Positions 51,081 through 59,763 of a DNA stretch of 64,000 nucleotides are shown in pieces (the first letter of the stretch is position 1; each line of letters opens with the position of its first letter). This DNA comes from Billgrantia sulfidoxydans (GTDB lineage Bacteria > Pseudomonadota > Gammaproteobacteria > Pseudomonadales > Halomonadaceae), in contig NZ_CP053381.1 in assembly GCF_017868775.1 (NCBI RefSeq), positions 2,232,001 through 2,296,000 on the forward strand. Direction: 5' to 3'. The position numbers and the translations under genes were made by a program. The notes beneath the pieces were generated by a model, which saw only the letters and a program-made list of their open reading frames with translations, was not told the DNA's origin and did not search any database.

Positions 51081-51671
51081 ATGAGCGAGACCATCCAGAT
51101 TACCGACAGCGCCCAGGACTACCTCGCCGAGCTGCTCGAGAAGCAGAACGTCGAGGGAATCGCGGTGCGCATCTTCATCACTCAGCCGGGAACCCCCTAC
51201 GCCGAGACCTGCCTGGCCTACTGTCGCCCTGGCGAGGAGGAGCCGAGCGACGAGAGACTCGCGCTCGAAAAGATCGTGGTGTTCCTCGACAAGAACAGCC
51301 TTCCCTTCCTCGAGGAGGCCGTGGTCGACTTCAATGCCGACCGCATGGGCGGCCAGCTGACCATCAAGGCGCCCAACGCCAAGATGCCCAAGGTCAACGC
51401 CGATAGCCCGCTGGAGGATCGCGTCAACTACATCCTCTACAGCGAGATCAATCCCGGCCTGGCTGCCCACGGCGGCGAGATCAAGCTGGTCGAGCTGACC
51501 GAGGATCAGGTGGCGGTGCTGGCCTTCGGCGGCGGCTGCCAGGGCTGTGCCGCGGTCGACCTGACCCTCAAGGAGGGGGTGGAGAAGACCCTGATGGAGC
51601 GCATCCCGGAGCTGGCCGGCATCCGCGACGTGACCGATCACACCGATACCACCAACGCCTACTATCGCTGA
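51081..51671 (+). CDS. nfuA: Fe-S cluster carrier NfuA
   Basis: This is a 196-residue iron-sulfur carrier that receives [4Fe-4S] clusters and gives them to target enzymes. An N-terminal degenerate A-type domain ([19 protein letters not shown]) is followed by the C-terminal NifU-like domain with the cluster cysteines in [12 protein letters not shown]. The start at 51081 is preceded by GAGAACACC. It is convergent with the KfrA-like gene. Confidence 0.95.
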   Translation: MSETIQITDSAQDYLAELLEKQNVEGIAVRIFITQPGTPYAETCLAYCRPGEEEPSDERLALEKIVVFLDKNSLPFLEEAVVDFNADRMGGQLTIKAPNAKMPKVNADSPLEDRVNYILYSEINPGLAAHGGEIKLVELTEDQVAVLAFGGGCQGCAAVDLTLKEGVEKTLMERIPELAGIRDVTDHTDTTNAYYR

Positions 51672-51721
51672 GCCTCCCGCGGCGAGCCGCATCTGGCGGG
51701 ATCGCCGCGGTTCACACCGAA

Positions 51722-51738
51722 CGCGCCCACCGGGCGCG
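51722..51738. terminator. Stem-loop between nfuA and the KfrA-like gene
   Basis: CGCGCCC pairs with GGGCGCG across a 3-base loop, followed on the plus strand by CTCCTTTC. It separates two convergent genes. Confidence 0.55.
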
Positions 51739-51747
51739 CCGCTCCTT

Positions 51748-52791
51748 TCAGCGAACGCTCTCGGAAGGCTCTATCCTGGAGCCTTCCTGGGTTTCGGCTC
51801 CCCGTTCCGCACGGCGTGACGCCTTTCCTTCCTCGTCAGGCTGCCAGGTTCGCCGCATCAGCTCCGCTTCGAGCGTACGCAGGCGTGCCGCCTGCTCGTC
51901 GATATGGCGTTTCTGGTCGTCGATGCGGGCCTGCAGCAACGACTGCTCGTGGCGCAGGGTATCGATGCGCTCCTCGGCACGGCTCCTGGCCCACTGGGTC
52001 TCGCGATGCTGTTTCTCCTCCCTGGACAGCGCCGCCTGGGTCTCGTGCAGCTGCCGCTGCATGTTCTCCTGGCGCTTCTCGAGTTGCGCCACCGTGGCGT
52101 CGTGTCGCTTCTCGGCCGACATCCGCTCTTGACGCGCCTCGTCGAGCAGGCCCATCAGTCGCGCCTCGGCGGCCTCGTGGCGCTGCTCCTCCTGGTTCAG
52201 GCGCGCCAGTTGCTGGGCGTCGCGGTCGGCCAGCGCCTGCTGGTGCGCCTGCATCTGCTGCTCGTTCTCTCGCTGCAGCTTGTCGAGCTGCTGCAGGGTG
52301 CGATTCAGGCGCTGTTCCAACTGGCGCGTGCGCTCCTGCCACTGGTCGCGCTCGCTCTCCACCTTCGCCAGCGCAGCACTACGCTGCTCGAGCCGCTGCT
52401 CCGTGCCCGCCAGGTGCGCTGACAGGGCGGCCTCGCGCTGCTCGGCATCCTCGACCTGGCGCTGCGCCTCCTGCATGGCGGCCTGCGCATCCGCCACGCG
52501 CCGGTCGGCCTGCTCGCGGTAACCCGCCAGCCCCTCGCCGGCCGCCTCCTGGGCCTTGTGCCACAGGCTTTCCGCCAGTTTCAGCACCGGTTCCGGCATG
52601 GATTGGGAGGCGGGCAGGTCGCGGCTGGCCTCACGCTGCAACCGCCACTCCCTCAGATGATCGCTGATGGTGGTAAAGCTGCCGGTTCCCAGCACGTCGC
52701 GAATCTTCTGGACGCTGGGCGCCTCCCCTTTGGCCAGCAGGGTCTCGATGGCCTGCTGGACGTCCTCGTACTGCACACCGCTGCGCGCCAT
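51748..52791 (-). CDS. KfrA-type DNA-binding coiled-coil protein
   Basis: This is a 347-residue protein. The N-terminal 60 residues match the KfrA DNA-binding domain (VQYEDVQQAIETLLAKG, then VLGTGSFTTISDHLREWR). The remainder, about residues 75-330, is a long heptad-rich coiled coil packed with glutamine, arginine and glutamate. KfrA proteins of plasmids RK2 and RA3 are autorepressors that help plasmid maintenance, and chromosomal copies are little studied. AAGGAG lies upstream of the ATG. It is divergent from a tyrosine recombinase, sharing an AT-rich region with repeated palindromes. Confidence 0.82.
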   Translation of the reverse strand: MARSGVQYEDVQQAIETLLAKGEAPSVQKIRDVLGTGSFTTISDHLREWRLQREASRDLPASQSMPEPVLKLAESLWHKAQEAAGEGLAGYREQADRRVADAQAAMQEAQRQVEDAEQREAALSAHLAGTEQRLEQRSAALAKVESERDQWQERTRQLEQRLNRTLQQLDKLQRENEQQMQAHQQALADRDAQQLARLNQEEQRHEAAEARLMGLLDEARQERMSAEKRHDATVAQLEKRQENMQRQLHETQAALSREEKQHRETQWARSRAEERIDTLRHEQSLLQARIDDQKRHIDEQAARLRTLEAELMRRTWQPDEEGKASRRAERGAETQEGSRIEPSESVR

Positions 52792-52925
52792 GACGATCTC
52801 CTTGTGTGGTGGGGCGGCTGATCCTTGCTCTAGCGGCAGGCGTCGCTTGTTGTTGCTGTTTCCGTGCGCCCGCTCGGATACCTAAGCATAGCGACTTTCG
52901 TCCAAGGCGGAAAGCTAATTACATT

Positions 52926-52950
52926 ATACGTAATTACGTAATTTACGTAA
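52926..52950. promoter_or_regulatory. Three adjacent TTACGTAA-type palindromes (candidate KfrA-like operator)
   Basis: ATACGTAA (52926), TTACGTAA (52934) and TTACGTAA (52943) follow one another at 8-9 bp spacing in a locally AT-rich stretch between the divergent KfrA-like and recombinase genes. The 8-mer TTACGTAA is self-complementary. A dimeric or multimeric binder is likely. Confidence 0.6.
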
Positions 52951-53060
52951 CACAGATCACCAAAAATTCATGATTACCCGTCTTATCTTGAATTTGTTGC
53001 CGCTACACGGGAGACTCAAGCACACGACAAGGGGCAGAAAGCACAGCGGCAGGGCAGGCG

Positions 53061-54272
53061 ATGCACGAACGAGAGGCGTACGAGGAGAGCGGCAGTGACA
53101 CCACCGCGAACCGGAACCAGGGGCGGCCGCCGGTTCGCCATGCCATCCCACCGACGACGGTTCCTGTCGTGGCCAACGCCAATGGCGCTGCTCGTATCGC
53201 GGCCAGCAGCGATGCCGAGGCCGTGGCCCTGTGGCTTGCCGAGTACCGTGCCAGCCCGCAGACCCTGCGCGCCTATCGCCGCGAAGCCGAGCGGCTGCTG
53301 CTATGGCTGGAACACCAGGGGCGGGGTCTCGAGCAATTGCACCGCCAGGACCTGGACGCCTTCGAGGCGTTCCTGGCGTCGCCCACGCCGCGCCACCTCT
53401 GGGTGGGGCCGCCGCGGCCGCGACACGCGCCGGACTGGCGGCCGTTTCGCGGACCGCTGTCGCCGGCCAGCCGCAGGCAGAGCCTGGTGATCCTGCAGGG
53501 CATGTTCGCCTGGCTGGTCGAGGCGGGGTGGGTTGCACACAACCCGTTCCGCTTGATGCGCGACAAGCGCCGCCGGCTCGACAATCGTCAGCCCGGCATC
53601 GATCGCTATCTGGAGCGCCCGCTGTGGGAGTGGCTGTGGCAATGGCTCACCCAGCCCCTGGAAGATGACGCCAGCGCTCGCGAACGCTACCTCTGGCAGC
53701 GTCGGCGCGTGATATTCGGCTTCGCTTACCTGCTGGCACCGCGTATCGGCGAGATGGCCGGCGCCGAGATGGACGACTTCTTTCAGCGCGAAGGGCGCTG
53801 GTGGTGGCGCGTAGTGGGGAAGGGCGACAAGGCTGCCCGGATACCGGTGCCCGACGACATGCTGGCCCTGTTGCGTGACTGGAGGCGTGAACTCGGCTTA
53901 TCCGCTGAGCCTGCGCCCGGGGAGGCAGGCCCCGTGCTGCGCGGACTGGACGGCCAGCGTGGCCTGGGCGACAACCAGCTCTACCGCCTGATACGCGACA
54001 CCTTTCACCAGGCCGCCTCGGCCCTGGAAACCGAGGCCGGCGATACGGCGACGGCACAGGTGGCGCGGCTGCGCAGCGCCACGCCGCACTGGCTACGCCA
54101 TACCGCGCTCACGCACCAGGCCCAGGCCGGCGTGGAGCTGCGCTACCTGGCCAGCACCGCTCGCCATGCCCGACTGGACACCACCGCCCAATACCTCCAT
54201 ACCGAAGACGAGGAGTGGCATCGCCAGCAGTCGGCCCATGGATTGCCCGGCAGGGCGGCTGAGCCGGTATAA
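53061..54272 (+). CDS. Orphan tyrosine recombinase (phage-integrase fold)
   Basis: This is a 403-residue site-specific recombinase. An N-terminal SAM-like DNA-binding domain covers about residues 50-165, and the catalytic domain follows. All catalytic residues can be placed: R228 (LAPRIGEMAG), K254 (VVGKGDKAARI), H343 and R346 (HWLRHTAL), H369 (ARHARLDTT) and the nucleophile Y378 (TTAQYLH). There is no phage, IS or tRNA next to it, and the flanking genes nfuA and sufE are core genes, so it looks resident rather than part of a mobile element. It is divergent from the KfrA-like gene. Confidence 0.88.
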   Translation: MHEREAYEESGSDTTANRNQGRPPVRHAIPPTTVPVVANANGAARIAASSDAEAVALWLAEYRASPQTLRAYRREAERLLLWLEHQGRGLEQLHRQDLDAFEAFLASPTPRHLWVGPPRPRHAPDWRPFRGPLSPASRRQSLVILQGMFAWLVEAGWVAHNPFRLMRDKRRRLDNRQPGIDRYLERPLWEWLWQWLTQPLEDDASARERYLWQRRRVIFGFAYLLAPRIGEMAGAEMDDFFQREGRWWWRVVGKGDKAARIPVPDDMLALLRDWRRELGLSAEPAPGEAGPVLRGLDGQRGLGDNQLYRLIRDTFHQAASALETEAGDTATAQVARLRSATPHWLRHTALTHQAQAGVELRYLASTARHARLDTTAQYLHTEDEEWHRQQSAHGLPGRAAEPV

Positions 54273-54300
54273 TGGTGGACGAGCCAATACGGGAGACGAC

Positions 54301-54732
54301 ATGACTACCGAAGCCACGGCCGAACAGGCCCAGCAGGCGCTGCTGGAAGAGTTCGAGATGTTCGACAACTGGATGGACCGCTACCAGTACATCATCGACA
54401 TGGGCAAGCAGCTGCCGGCGTTTCCCGAAGAGTGGAAGACGCCGGAGCGCAAGATCCAAGGCTGCCAGTCCAACGTCTGGATGCATCATCGCCGCGAGGG
54501 CGAGGTACTGCACTTCGACGCGATATCGGATGCCGCCATCGTCTCCGGCCTGATCGCCGTGCTGATGCGCATCTACAACGACCGGCCGGCCGCCGAGATT
54601 CGCGACACCAGCCCGCATTTCCTCGAGGATTTGGGACTGGACAAGCACCTTTCGCCGACGCGCAGCAACGGGCTGCACGCCATGCTCGGCAAGATCTACG
54701 AGGTCGCCGACAGCGAGGCAGCCTCGGCCTGA
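54301..54732 (+). CDS. sufE: SufE-family cysteine desulfuration protein
   Basis: This is a 143-residue protein that accepts persulfide sulfur from the desulfurase SufS (or CsdA) for Fe-S cluster assembly. The active-site cysteine is in KIQGCQSNVWM, and the fold includes FDNWMDRYQYIIDMGKQLP. The start has GGGAG upstream. It lies 28 bases after the recombinase gene and its last 37 bases overlap the convergent RHH gene. No sufS is adjacent. Confidence 0.92.
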   Translation: MTTEATAEQAQQALLEEFEMFDNWMDRYQYIIDMGKQLPAFPEEWKTPERKIQGCQSNVWMHHRREGEVLHFDAISDAAIVSGLIAVLMRIYNDRPAAEIRDTSPHFLEDLGLDKHLSPTRSNGLHAMLGKIYEVADSEAASA

Positions 54733-55103
54733 CGCCGCCCCGGCGCGAGCGCGATGGCGCGTCGTCGCCGCTCCCGCGCGAGGATGCCCTCGGCATCCAG
54801 ACTGGTGATGGAAACGTCACGCGCGGCAGGGATCTCGCCCGCCAGTTGCAGCGCCTGGTAGCGACCACAGCAGACGCGCAGGAAAGAAGCGAAGTTGGCG
54901 GGGTCGTGGCCGGCCTCGGCGCACTCCCGCGACAGCTTCGCCAACAGCTGGCTCAGGGACAGCCCGTCGCGCCTGCCGATCTCCTCCAGGATCGCCCAGA
55001 AGAAGCGCTCCAGGCGCACGCTGGTGGAGACCCCGTCGAGGCGGATGGAGCGGGTCCGGGGCTCCCAGAGGCTGGATTCGGCGCCGATGAAAAGCCTGCA
55101 CAT
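54696..55103 (-). CDS. Ribbon-helix-helix domain protein (RHH_4-like)
   Basis: This is a 135-residue protein. The segment RTRSIRLDGVSTSVRLERFF, followed by WAILEEIGRRDGLSLSQLLAKL, fits the RHH_4 domain, a family with a beta strand and two helices that may bind DNA. The C-terminal tail is rich in arginine and alanine. Function is unknown. Its end overlaps the 3' end of sufE by 37 bases in antisense. Confidence 0.72.
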   Translation of the reverse strand: MCRLFIGAESSLWEPRTRSIRLDGVSTSVRLERFFWAILEEIGRRDGLSLSQLLAKLSRECAEAGHDPANFASFLRVCCGRYQALQLAGEIPAARDVSITSLDAEGILARERRRRAIALAPGRRQAEAASLSATS

Positions 55104-55172
55104 GCCGTTGTCCCCCTTGCTGGCCCGACCGACACCTCATCATGGTACCGGATGCGGGCCAGAGCAAGGCGA

Positions 55173-55754
55173 TCAGGGCTCGATGCGCGTTCCGAGGACC
55201 TGCAGGAACTGGGCGAGCCAGGCAGGGTGGGCGGGCCAGGCCGGAGCGGTGACCAGCTTGCCATCGGTAACCGCATCGTCCACCGCAATATCGGCATAGC
55301 GCCCCCCGGCCAGCTCCACCTCGGGTCGACACGCCGGGTAGGCCGAGCAGGTACGCCCCTCCAGCACCCGGGCGGCCGCCAGCAGCTGGGCGCCATGGCA
55401 GATCGCCGCCACTGGCTTGTCGGCCTCGAAGAAATGACGCACCAGGCCGATGACCTTGTCGTTCAGGCGCAGGTACTCCGGCGCCCGGCCGCCGGCGATG
55501 ACCAGGCCGTCATAATCGGCCGGCTCCACCGTAGCGAAGTCGGCGTTGAGCGTGAAGCGATGGCCGGGCTTCTCGCTATAGGTCTGGTCGCCCTCGAAAT
55601 CGTGAATGGCGGTGGCGACGGTATCGCCGGCCCGCTTGTCGGGGCATACGGCGTCGACGCGATGCCCCACGGCCTTGAGGGCCTGGAACGGCACCATGGT
55701 CTCGTAGTCTTCGGCAAAGTCGCCGCACAGCAAGAGCAGTCGCTTGGCAGGCAT
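55173..55754 (-). CDS. DJ-1/PfpI family protein
   Basis: This is a 193-residue protein of the DJ-1/PfpI superfamily. The nucleophile elbow is AICHGAQLL, and the region [20 protein letters not shown] is typical of the PfpI/YhbO-type branch, which has been linked to protein or nucleotide deglycation and stress resistance; this activity is debated. The start at 55754 has GAGGAG upstream. It is a monocistronic gene. Confidence 0.85.
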   Translation of the reverse strand: MPAKRLLLLCGDFAEDYETMVPFQALKAVGHRVDAVCPDKRAGDTVATAIHDFEGDQTYSEKPGHRFTLNADFATVEPADYDGLVIAGGRAPEYLRLNDKVIGLVRHFFEADKPVAAICHGAQLLAAARVLEGRTCSAYPACRPEVELAGGRYADIAVDDAVTDGKLVTAPAWPAHPAWLAQFLQVLGTRIEP

Positions 55755-55897
55755 GGCGTGTCTCCTCATCGACTCGTCGTGGTGGATGTGCCCACGCATC
55801 AGTCTGGCACGGGCGGGCCGGAGGAGGGTGGTAGCGGGCTACTACAGCCACTCGTCAAGCAAAGGCAGGCGCGCGACGAGGCGCCGGCATGGCAGGG

Positions 55898-56248
55898 TCA
55901 GCGTTCGGGCAGGTGGCACGCGTGGCGACAGCGAAAGTGCTCGTCCAGCTCGGGGTCTTCGCGACAGAGCCGTTCGCTGGGTCCGCCGGGCACGGGATCA
56001 AGGCCGCCTTCGCTACCGGGGTGGCAGCGTACGATGCGCTTGGCGGCAAACCAGCCGCCGCGCAGCGGGCCGTGGACATGAATGGCTTCCACCGTGTAGT
56101 GGGAGCAACTGGGCCAGAAGCGGCAGCGTGGGCCCAGCAGAGGGCTGATCGCCAGCTGGTAGAGCCTGACCAGGCCGATCATCGCGAACCCAAGAGCGCC
56201 GCGTAGCAATCGACCAAGGCAGGCGAGCCAGGCCGCCAGGCAGGGCAT
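55898..56248 (-). CDS. yidD: Membrane protein insertion efficiency factor YidD
   Basis: This is a 116-residue protein of the YidD family, which assists YidC in membrane protein insertion. The family motif is [20 protein letters not shown], followed by [12 protein letters not shown]. The hydrophobic N-terminal extension (about 22 residues) and cysteine-rich tail are variable. GGAGG lies before the ATG at 56248, inside the end of hisI three bases away. It is usually in the rnpA-yidC cluster; here it is in a different place, at the end of a leftward run. Confidence 0.87.
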   Translation of the reverse strand: MPCLAAWLACLGRLLRGALGFAMIGLVRLYQLAISPLLGPRCRFWPSCSHYTVEAIHVHGPLRGGWFAAKRIVRCHPGSEGGLDPVPGGPSERLCREDPELDEHFRCRHACHLPER

Positions 56249-56251
56249 GGC

Positions 56252-56704
56252 TCAGCGCCCCTCCGCCGGCTTGCGGTAGAGGGTTTCCGGGTCGATCAAA
56301 GGCTCGCTGGTGATGCGCGCTTCGCCGTTTTCCAGGGCCACGTAGAAACAGCTGCGCCGCCCGGTATGGCACGCGGGGCCGGTCTGTTCGACCTGTAGCA
56401 GCAGGGTGTCGCCGTCACAGTCGAGGCTGGCTCCGCGCAGGTGCTGCTGCTGGCCCGACGACTCCCCCTTGCGCCACAGCTTGCCGCGGGAGCGCGACCA
56501 GTAGCAGACGCGCCCGGTGGCGAGCGTCTCTTCCAGCGCCTCGCGGTTCATCCAGGCCATCATCAACACTTCACCGCTGTCGTGCTGCTGCGCAATGGCG
56601 GGGATGAGGCCGTCGCCGTTGAAGCGTACGGCGCCGAGCACCTCGGCCAGCGGCACTCGGGAGTCGAGCTCGGCATGCTCGAGTTGCTTGAAGGTATCGG
56701 TCAT
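56252..56704 (-). CDS. hisI: Phosphoribosyl-AMP cyclohydrolase HisI (without HisE)
   Basis: This is a 150-residue zinc- and magnesium-dependent enzyme of histidine biosynthesis that opens phosphoribosyl-AMP. Motifs are [30 protein letters not shown] and the zinc site [10 protein letters not shown] with an upstream [11 protein letters not shown]. It lacks the HisE domain found in enterobacterial HisIE. Its location beside zur, 21 bases after it, recalls Zur-controlled stand-alone HisI copies seen in other bacteria, so it might be a zinc-limitation paralogue; whether a second copy exists cannot be seen here. Confidence 0.92.
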   Translation of the reverse strand: MTDTFKQLEHAELDSRVPLAEVLGAVRFNGDGLIPAIAQQHDSGEVLMMAWMNREALEETLATGRVCYWSRSRGKLWRKGESSGQQQHLRGASLDCDGDTLLLQVEQTGPACHTGRRSCFYVALENGEARITSEPLIDPETLYRKPAEGR

Positions 56705-56725
56705 GGCTTTTCCGTTATGACTCGC

Positions 56726-57178
56726 TCAGGCCTGCGCCACTGCCTTCAGGCACAGGTCGCAGCTGCCCAGCAGCTCGATGGTCTGGCGCTCGACGCGAAA
56801 GCCGAGGTCGCGGGCCTGGGCGCTGAGCTGGGCGTTGACGTCGTCCAGATGCAGCTCCTCGACGCGCCCGCAGTGGCGGCAAATCAACAGCTGGAAGCCG
56901 TGTGCATGCTCGGGGCAGGGGCAGGCTACGTAAGCGTTGAGCGACTCGATGCGATGCACCAGCCCTTGCTCGATGAGGAAATCGAGCGCGCGGTAGATGG
57001 TCGGCGGGCGGGCAGCCGCATGCTCGACGGCGAGCCGATCGAGCAGCTCATAGGCCTTTAGGCCGCCGCTGGCCCCGGCGATCATCTCGAGTACGCGTCG
57101 TCGGATCGGGGTGAAGCGCACCCCGCGAAGCTGACATTGTCTTTCGGCCTGCGCGAGCAGGGTGGTAGCGTCGGTCAT
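56726..57178 (-). CDS. zur: Zinc uptake regulator Zur (Fur family)
   Basis: This is a 150-residue Fur-family repressor. The winged helix (TPIRRRVLEMIAGASGGLKAYELLDRL, then PPTIYRALDFL) and the metal and dimer region (CRHCGRVEEL, HGFQLL, and the C-terminal CDLC) are visible. The pattern fits Zur better than Fur, with a structural CxxC pair in two places. No perfect Zur box was found near it. It lies between the ATP-grasp gene and hisI with gaps of 33 and 21 bases. Confidence 0.85.
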   Translation of the reverse strand: MTDATTLLAQAERQCQLRGVRFTPIRRRVLEMIAGASGGLKAYELLDRLAVEHAAARPPTIYRALDFLIEQGLVHRIESLNAYVACPCPEHAHGFQLLICRHCGRVEELHLDDVNAQLSAQARDLGFRVERQTIELLGSCDLCLKAVAQA

Positions 57179-57211
57179 GGGCGACCCAGGATTTCAGGAA
57201 CAGCCACCATT

Positions 57212-58207
57212 CTACGTGGTGACACAAGGCTCGGCCAGCTCGGGATCGGGCAGGTCCTTGAGTTCGCCGCGGCGAGCGAAGTGCTGCTGGGCGAACGCGA
57301 CCCGCGCCTTGACGCCCATCCCTTCGGGCTGCTTTTCCACCAGGTCCAGGCGTGAGCGCAGCCCCTCACCATTGGCCATTTGGATGGCGAGACCCGGGCG
57401 AGCATTGAGTTCGAGCAGCATGGGGCCGCGGTCGCGGTCGATCACCATGTCGGTACCGAGATAGCCGAGCCCGGTCATCTCGTAGCAGCCGGCGGCCAGT
57501 TCCAGCAGGTTGGTCCAGTCGGGAATGCGCAGGCTGGCCAGCTCGTGGCCGGTATCCGGGTGGTCGCGACGCGAGCGGTCGAACTGGACGCCACGCACCG
57601 CCGTGCCCGTGGCGATGTCGAGCCCCACCCCCACCGCGCCCTGGTGCAGGTTGGCCTTGCCGTCCGAGGCGGCCGTGGAGAGACGCATCATGGCCATCAC
57701 CGGGTAGCCGCGGAAGATGATCACGCGAATGTCCGGCACGCCCTCGTAGGTGTACTCGGAGAGCTGCTCGTCGAAGTTGATCAGCGCCTCGATCATCGCC
57801 ACGTCGGGCGCGCCCCCCAGCGAGTAGAGCCCCGACAGGATGTTCGAGATGTGGCGGTGCAGGTCCTCGAGGCTGAGCTTGGCGCCGCTGGGCTTGACGA
57901 AGCCATCGCTGTCGACCCGCTCGATCACCAGGATGCCCTTGCCGCCGCTACCCTTGGCCGGCTTGATGGCGAAGCCGCCATGCCCCTCGATCATCTTTCC
58001 GACCTGCTTGACCTCGAACTGCGTGGTCACCGTGCCGATCAGTGCCGGCGAGGTGATGCCGTGCTTCTCGGCAAGCAGCTTGGTTTTCAGTTTGTCATCT
58101 ACCAGGGGGTAGAGACGGCGCTTGTTGTAGCGTCCGATATAGCGGATGTTGCGCCGGTTCATGCCGATGATGCCGCGGCTACGGAGTTGGCTTGGCCATA
58201 CCCACAT
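57212..58207 (-). CDS. RimK-like ATP-grasp ligase (alpha-L-glutamate ligase-like)
   Basis: This is a 331-residue ATP-grasp protein. The nucleotide loop GFAIKPAKGSGGKGILVI, the RVIIFRGYPVMAMMRLST segment and the metal-binding end MLLELNARPGLAIQ match the RimK-related glutamate ligase group. It would couple an amino acid, perhaps glutamate, to an unknown acceptor. Five bases separate it from the upstream 7TM gene, so the two are surely cotranscribed, and the retropepsin gene is next. Acceptor and product are unknown. Confidence 0.87.
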   Translation of the reverse strand: MWVWPSQLRSRGIIGMNRRNIRYIGRYNKRRLYPLVDDKLKTKLLAEKHGITSPALIGTVTTQFEVKQVGKMIEGHGGFAIKPAKGSGGKGILVIERVDSDGFVKPSGAKLSLEDLHRHISNILSGLYSLGGAPDVAMIEALINFDEQLSEYTYEGVPDIRVIIFRGYPVMAMMRLSTAASDGKANLHQGAVGVGLDIATGTAVRGVQFDRSRRDHPDTGHELASLRIPDWTNLLELAAGCYEMTGLGYLGTDMVIDRDRGPMLLELNARPGLAIQMANGEGLRSRLDLVEKQPEGMGVKARVAFAQQHFARRGELKDLPDPELAEPCVTT

Positions 58208-58212
58208 GATGC

Positions 58213-59718
58213 TCAGTCCTCGGTGACCGGTTTGAAGCGCCGCAGCTCGAGCAGGCGGTAGCCGGTGTAGTTACCCAACAGCATGATCAGCGCCATGATG
58301 ATCAGCTGGACGCCCAGGAAGTTGAAGGTGATGTGGCGAATCCAGGGATTGTTCATCGCCAGGTACGCCAATACCGCCGTTATGAGGCTTCCGCCGCCCT
58401 GAATCAATACCTGCTTGGGGCCTTCCTCTTCCCACAGGATCGACATGCGCTCGATGGTCCAGGCCAGGATGATCATCGGGAAGAAGGTGATCGTCAGGCC
58501 CGCGTTGAGGCCCACCCGGTAGGAGAGCACGGAGAAGATCGAAATGATGGCGATGACCGTGATGATCACCGCCGAGACTCGAGCCACCAACAACAGGTTG
58601 AGATAGGAGAGGTAGTTGCGTATCACCAGCCCGACGGAGACGACCAGCAGGAAGCCGACCAACCCGGTGGGCAGAGTCGTCTGGATGAAGGCCAGTGCGA
58701 TCAACACGGGCATGAAGGTGCCCGAGGTCTTGATCCCGACGAGGATGCGCAGGAACACGACGACCAGCGCGCCGATGGGAATGAGCAGGATGGTCTGGAA
58801 CAGCGCCTGCTCCTCGAGCGGCAGGCTGTGAATGGAAAAGTTGAGCAGGGTATCGTCTGCCAGCTGGCTGCGTACGGCAGCCGCAGCAGGCTGGCTGCGC
58901 GACAGCATGGAGAAGGTGACACGCGAGTTGGTGCCGCCCTGGACCTCGAGCACGGCACGTCCGGCCGTCTCCCAGAGCAGGAGATTCTCCGGCTGACCCT
59001 GGTCGGCGGTGCGCGGGTTGAACAGCGCCCAGTTCTCTTCGTCCTCGAAGACCATGATCCAGGAGGTCAGCGTCTGGCGCCGGCGCCCGTCCTCGAGCAT
59101 CAATCCGCTGACTTCGCGGGCATGCACGCCGGCCTGATTGAGCAGGCGCACCAGCAGGGGCGTACGCTCGAACTGGGTCAGCAACAGGCGTGCGTTCTCG
59201 CCCTGGCGATCGTCGTTGAAGTCGCGGATCAGCTCGCGTGTGAACGTGTAGGGATCGGCGCTGCGCATCCAGGCGCGCTCGATCACCTGCGCCGCCGCGG
59301 TATCGTAGGGGCGCTCCCAACTGACTTCGCGCAGGGAGGGGCGCGAGATCTGGCGCTTGCGCTGGTCATCGGTCACCAGCAGGCGCACGGAGTAGTAGAG
59401 CTGCTGGCTGCCGGTGGCCTGGCGGATCGACCACTGCGCGCGCCGCCCGGTTTCGTCCTGCAGGAACGACAGCCCGTAGCCCGGGGAGGCGGTGTTCTCG
59501 GTCAGGATCCGGTAGCCGCGCTGATGCGAGGGCAAGGCCAGTTCGACGCGGGCGGGCTCGCCCAGGGCGGTGAAGTCGACGACCGCTTCGACTTCCCAGA
59601 CCTGGCGCTGCTCGCCCGGGGTCCAGGGCACCTCCATCGCGATGTGTCGATGCAGGCTCGTGCCGATACCGAGCACCATCAGCAGACCCACGATGAGATA
59701 GAAGGGCAGTCGCGACAT
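58213..59718 (-). CDS. Inactive transglutaminase fused to 7TM helices
   Basis: This is a 501-residue membrane protein. After one N-terminal helix there is a periplasmic part with a transglutaminase-like fold (about residues 100-250), then seven or eight hydrophobic helices from about residue 305 to the end. The transglutaminase catalytic triad is lost: the entire protein has no cysteine, the usual histidine region reads SWIMVFEDEENWALFNP, and the usual FDP aspartate is asparagine. It matches the 'inactive transglutaminase fused to 7 TM helices' family, found with RimK-like ligases. AAGGA precedes its start. It may bind peptides rather than cut them. Confidence 0.87.
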   Translation of the reverse strand: MSRLPFYLIVGLLMVLGIGTSLHRHIAMEVPWTPGEQRQVWEVEAVVDFTALGEPARVELALPSHQRGYRILTENTASPGYGLSFLQDETGRRAQWSIRQATGSQQLYYSVRLLVTDDQRKRQISRPSLREVSWERPYDTAAAQVIERAWMRSADPYTFTRELIRDFNDDRQGENARLLLTQFERTPLLVRLLNQAGVHAREVSGLMLEDGRRRQTLTSWIMVFEDEENWALFNPRTADQGQPENLLLWETAGRAVLEVQGGTNSRVTFSMLSRSQPAAAAVRSQLADDTLLNFSIHSLPLEEQALFQTILLIPIGALVVVFLRILVGIKTSGTFMPVLIALAFIQTTLPTGLVGFLLVVSVGLVIRNYLSYLNLLLVARVSAVIITVIAIISIFSVLSYRVGLNAGLTITFFPMIILAWTIERMSILWEEEGPKQVLIQGGGSLITAVLAYLAMNNPWIRHITFNFLGVQLIIMALIMLLGNYTGYRLLELRRFKPVTED

Positions 59719-59763
59719 GTATCATCCTTGGCAGATAGGCAGATAGGGTAGTGAGGCTCGGTA

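Noticed and set aside
53061..54272. The recombinase as part of a prophage or integrative element
   Set aside because: No phage structural, replication or conjugation gene lies within the window, no tRNA target is adjacent, and neighbours are core genes.
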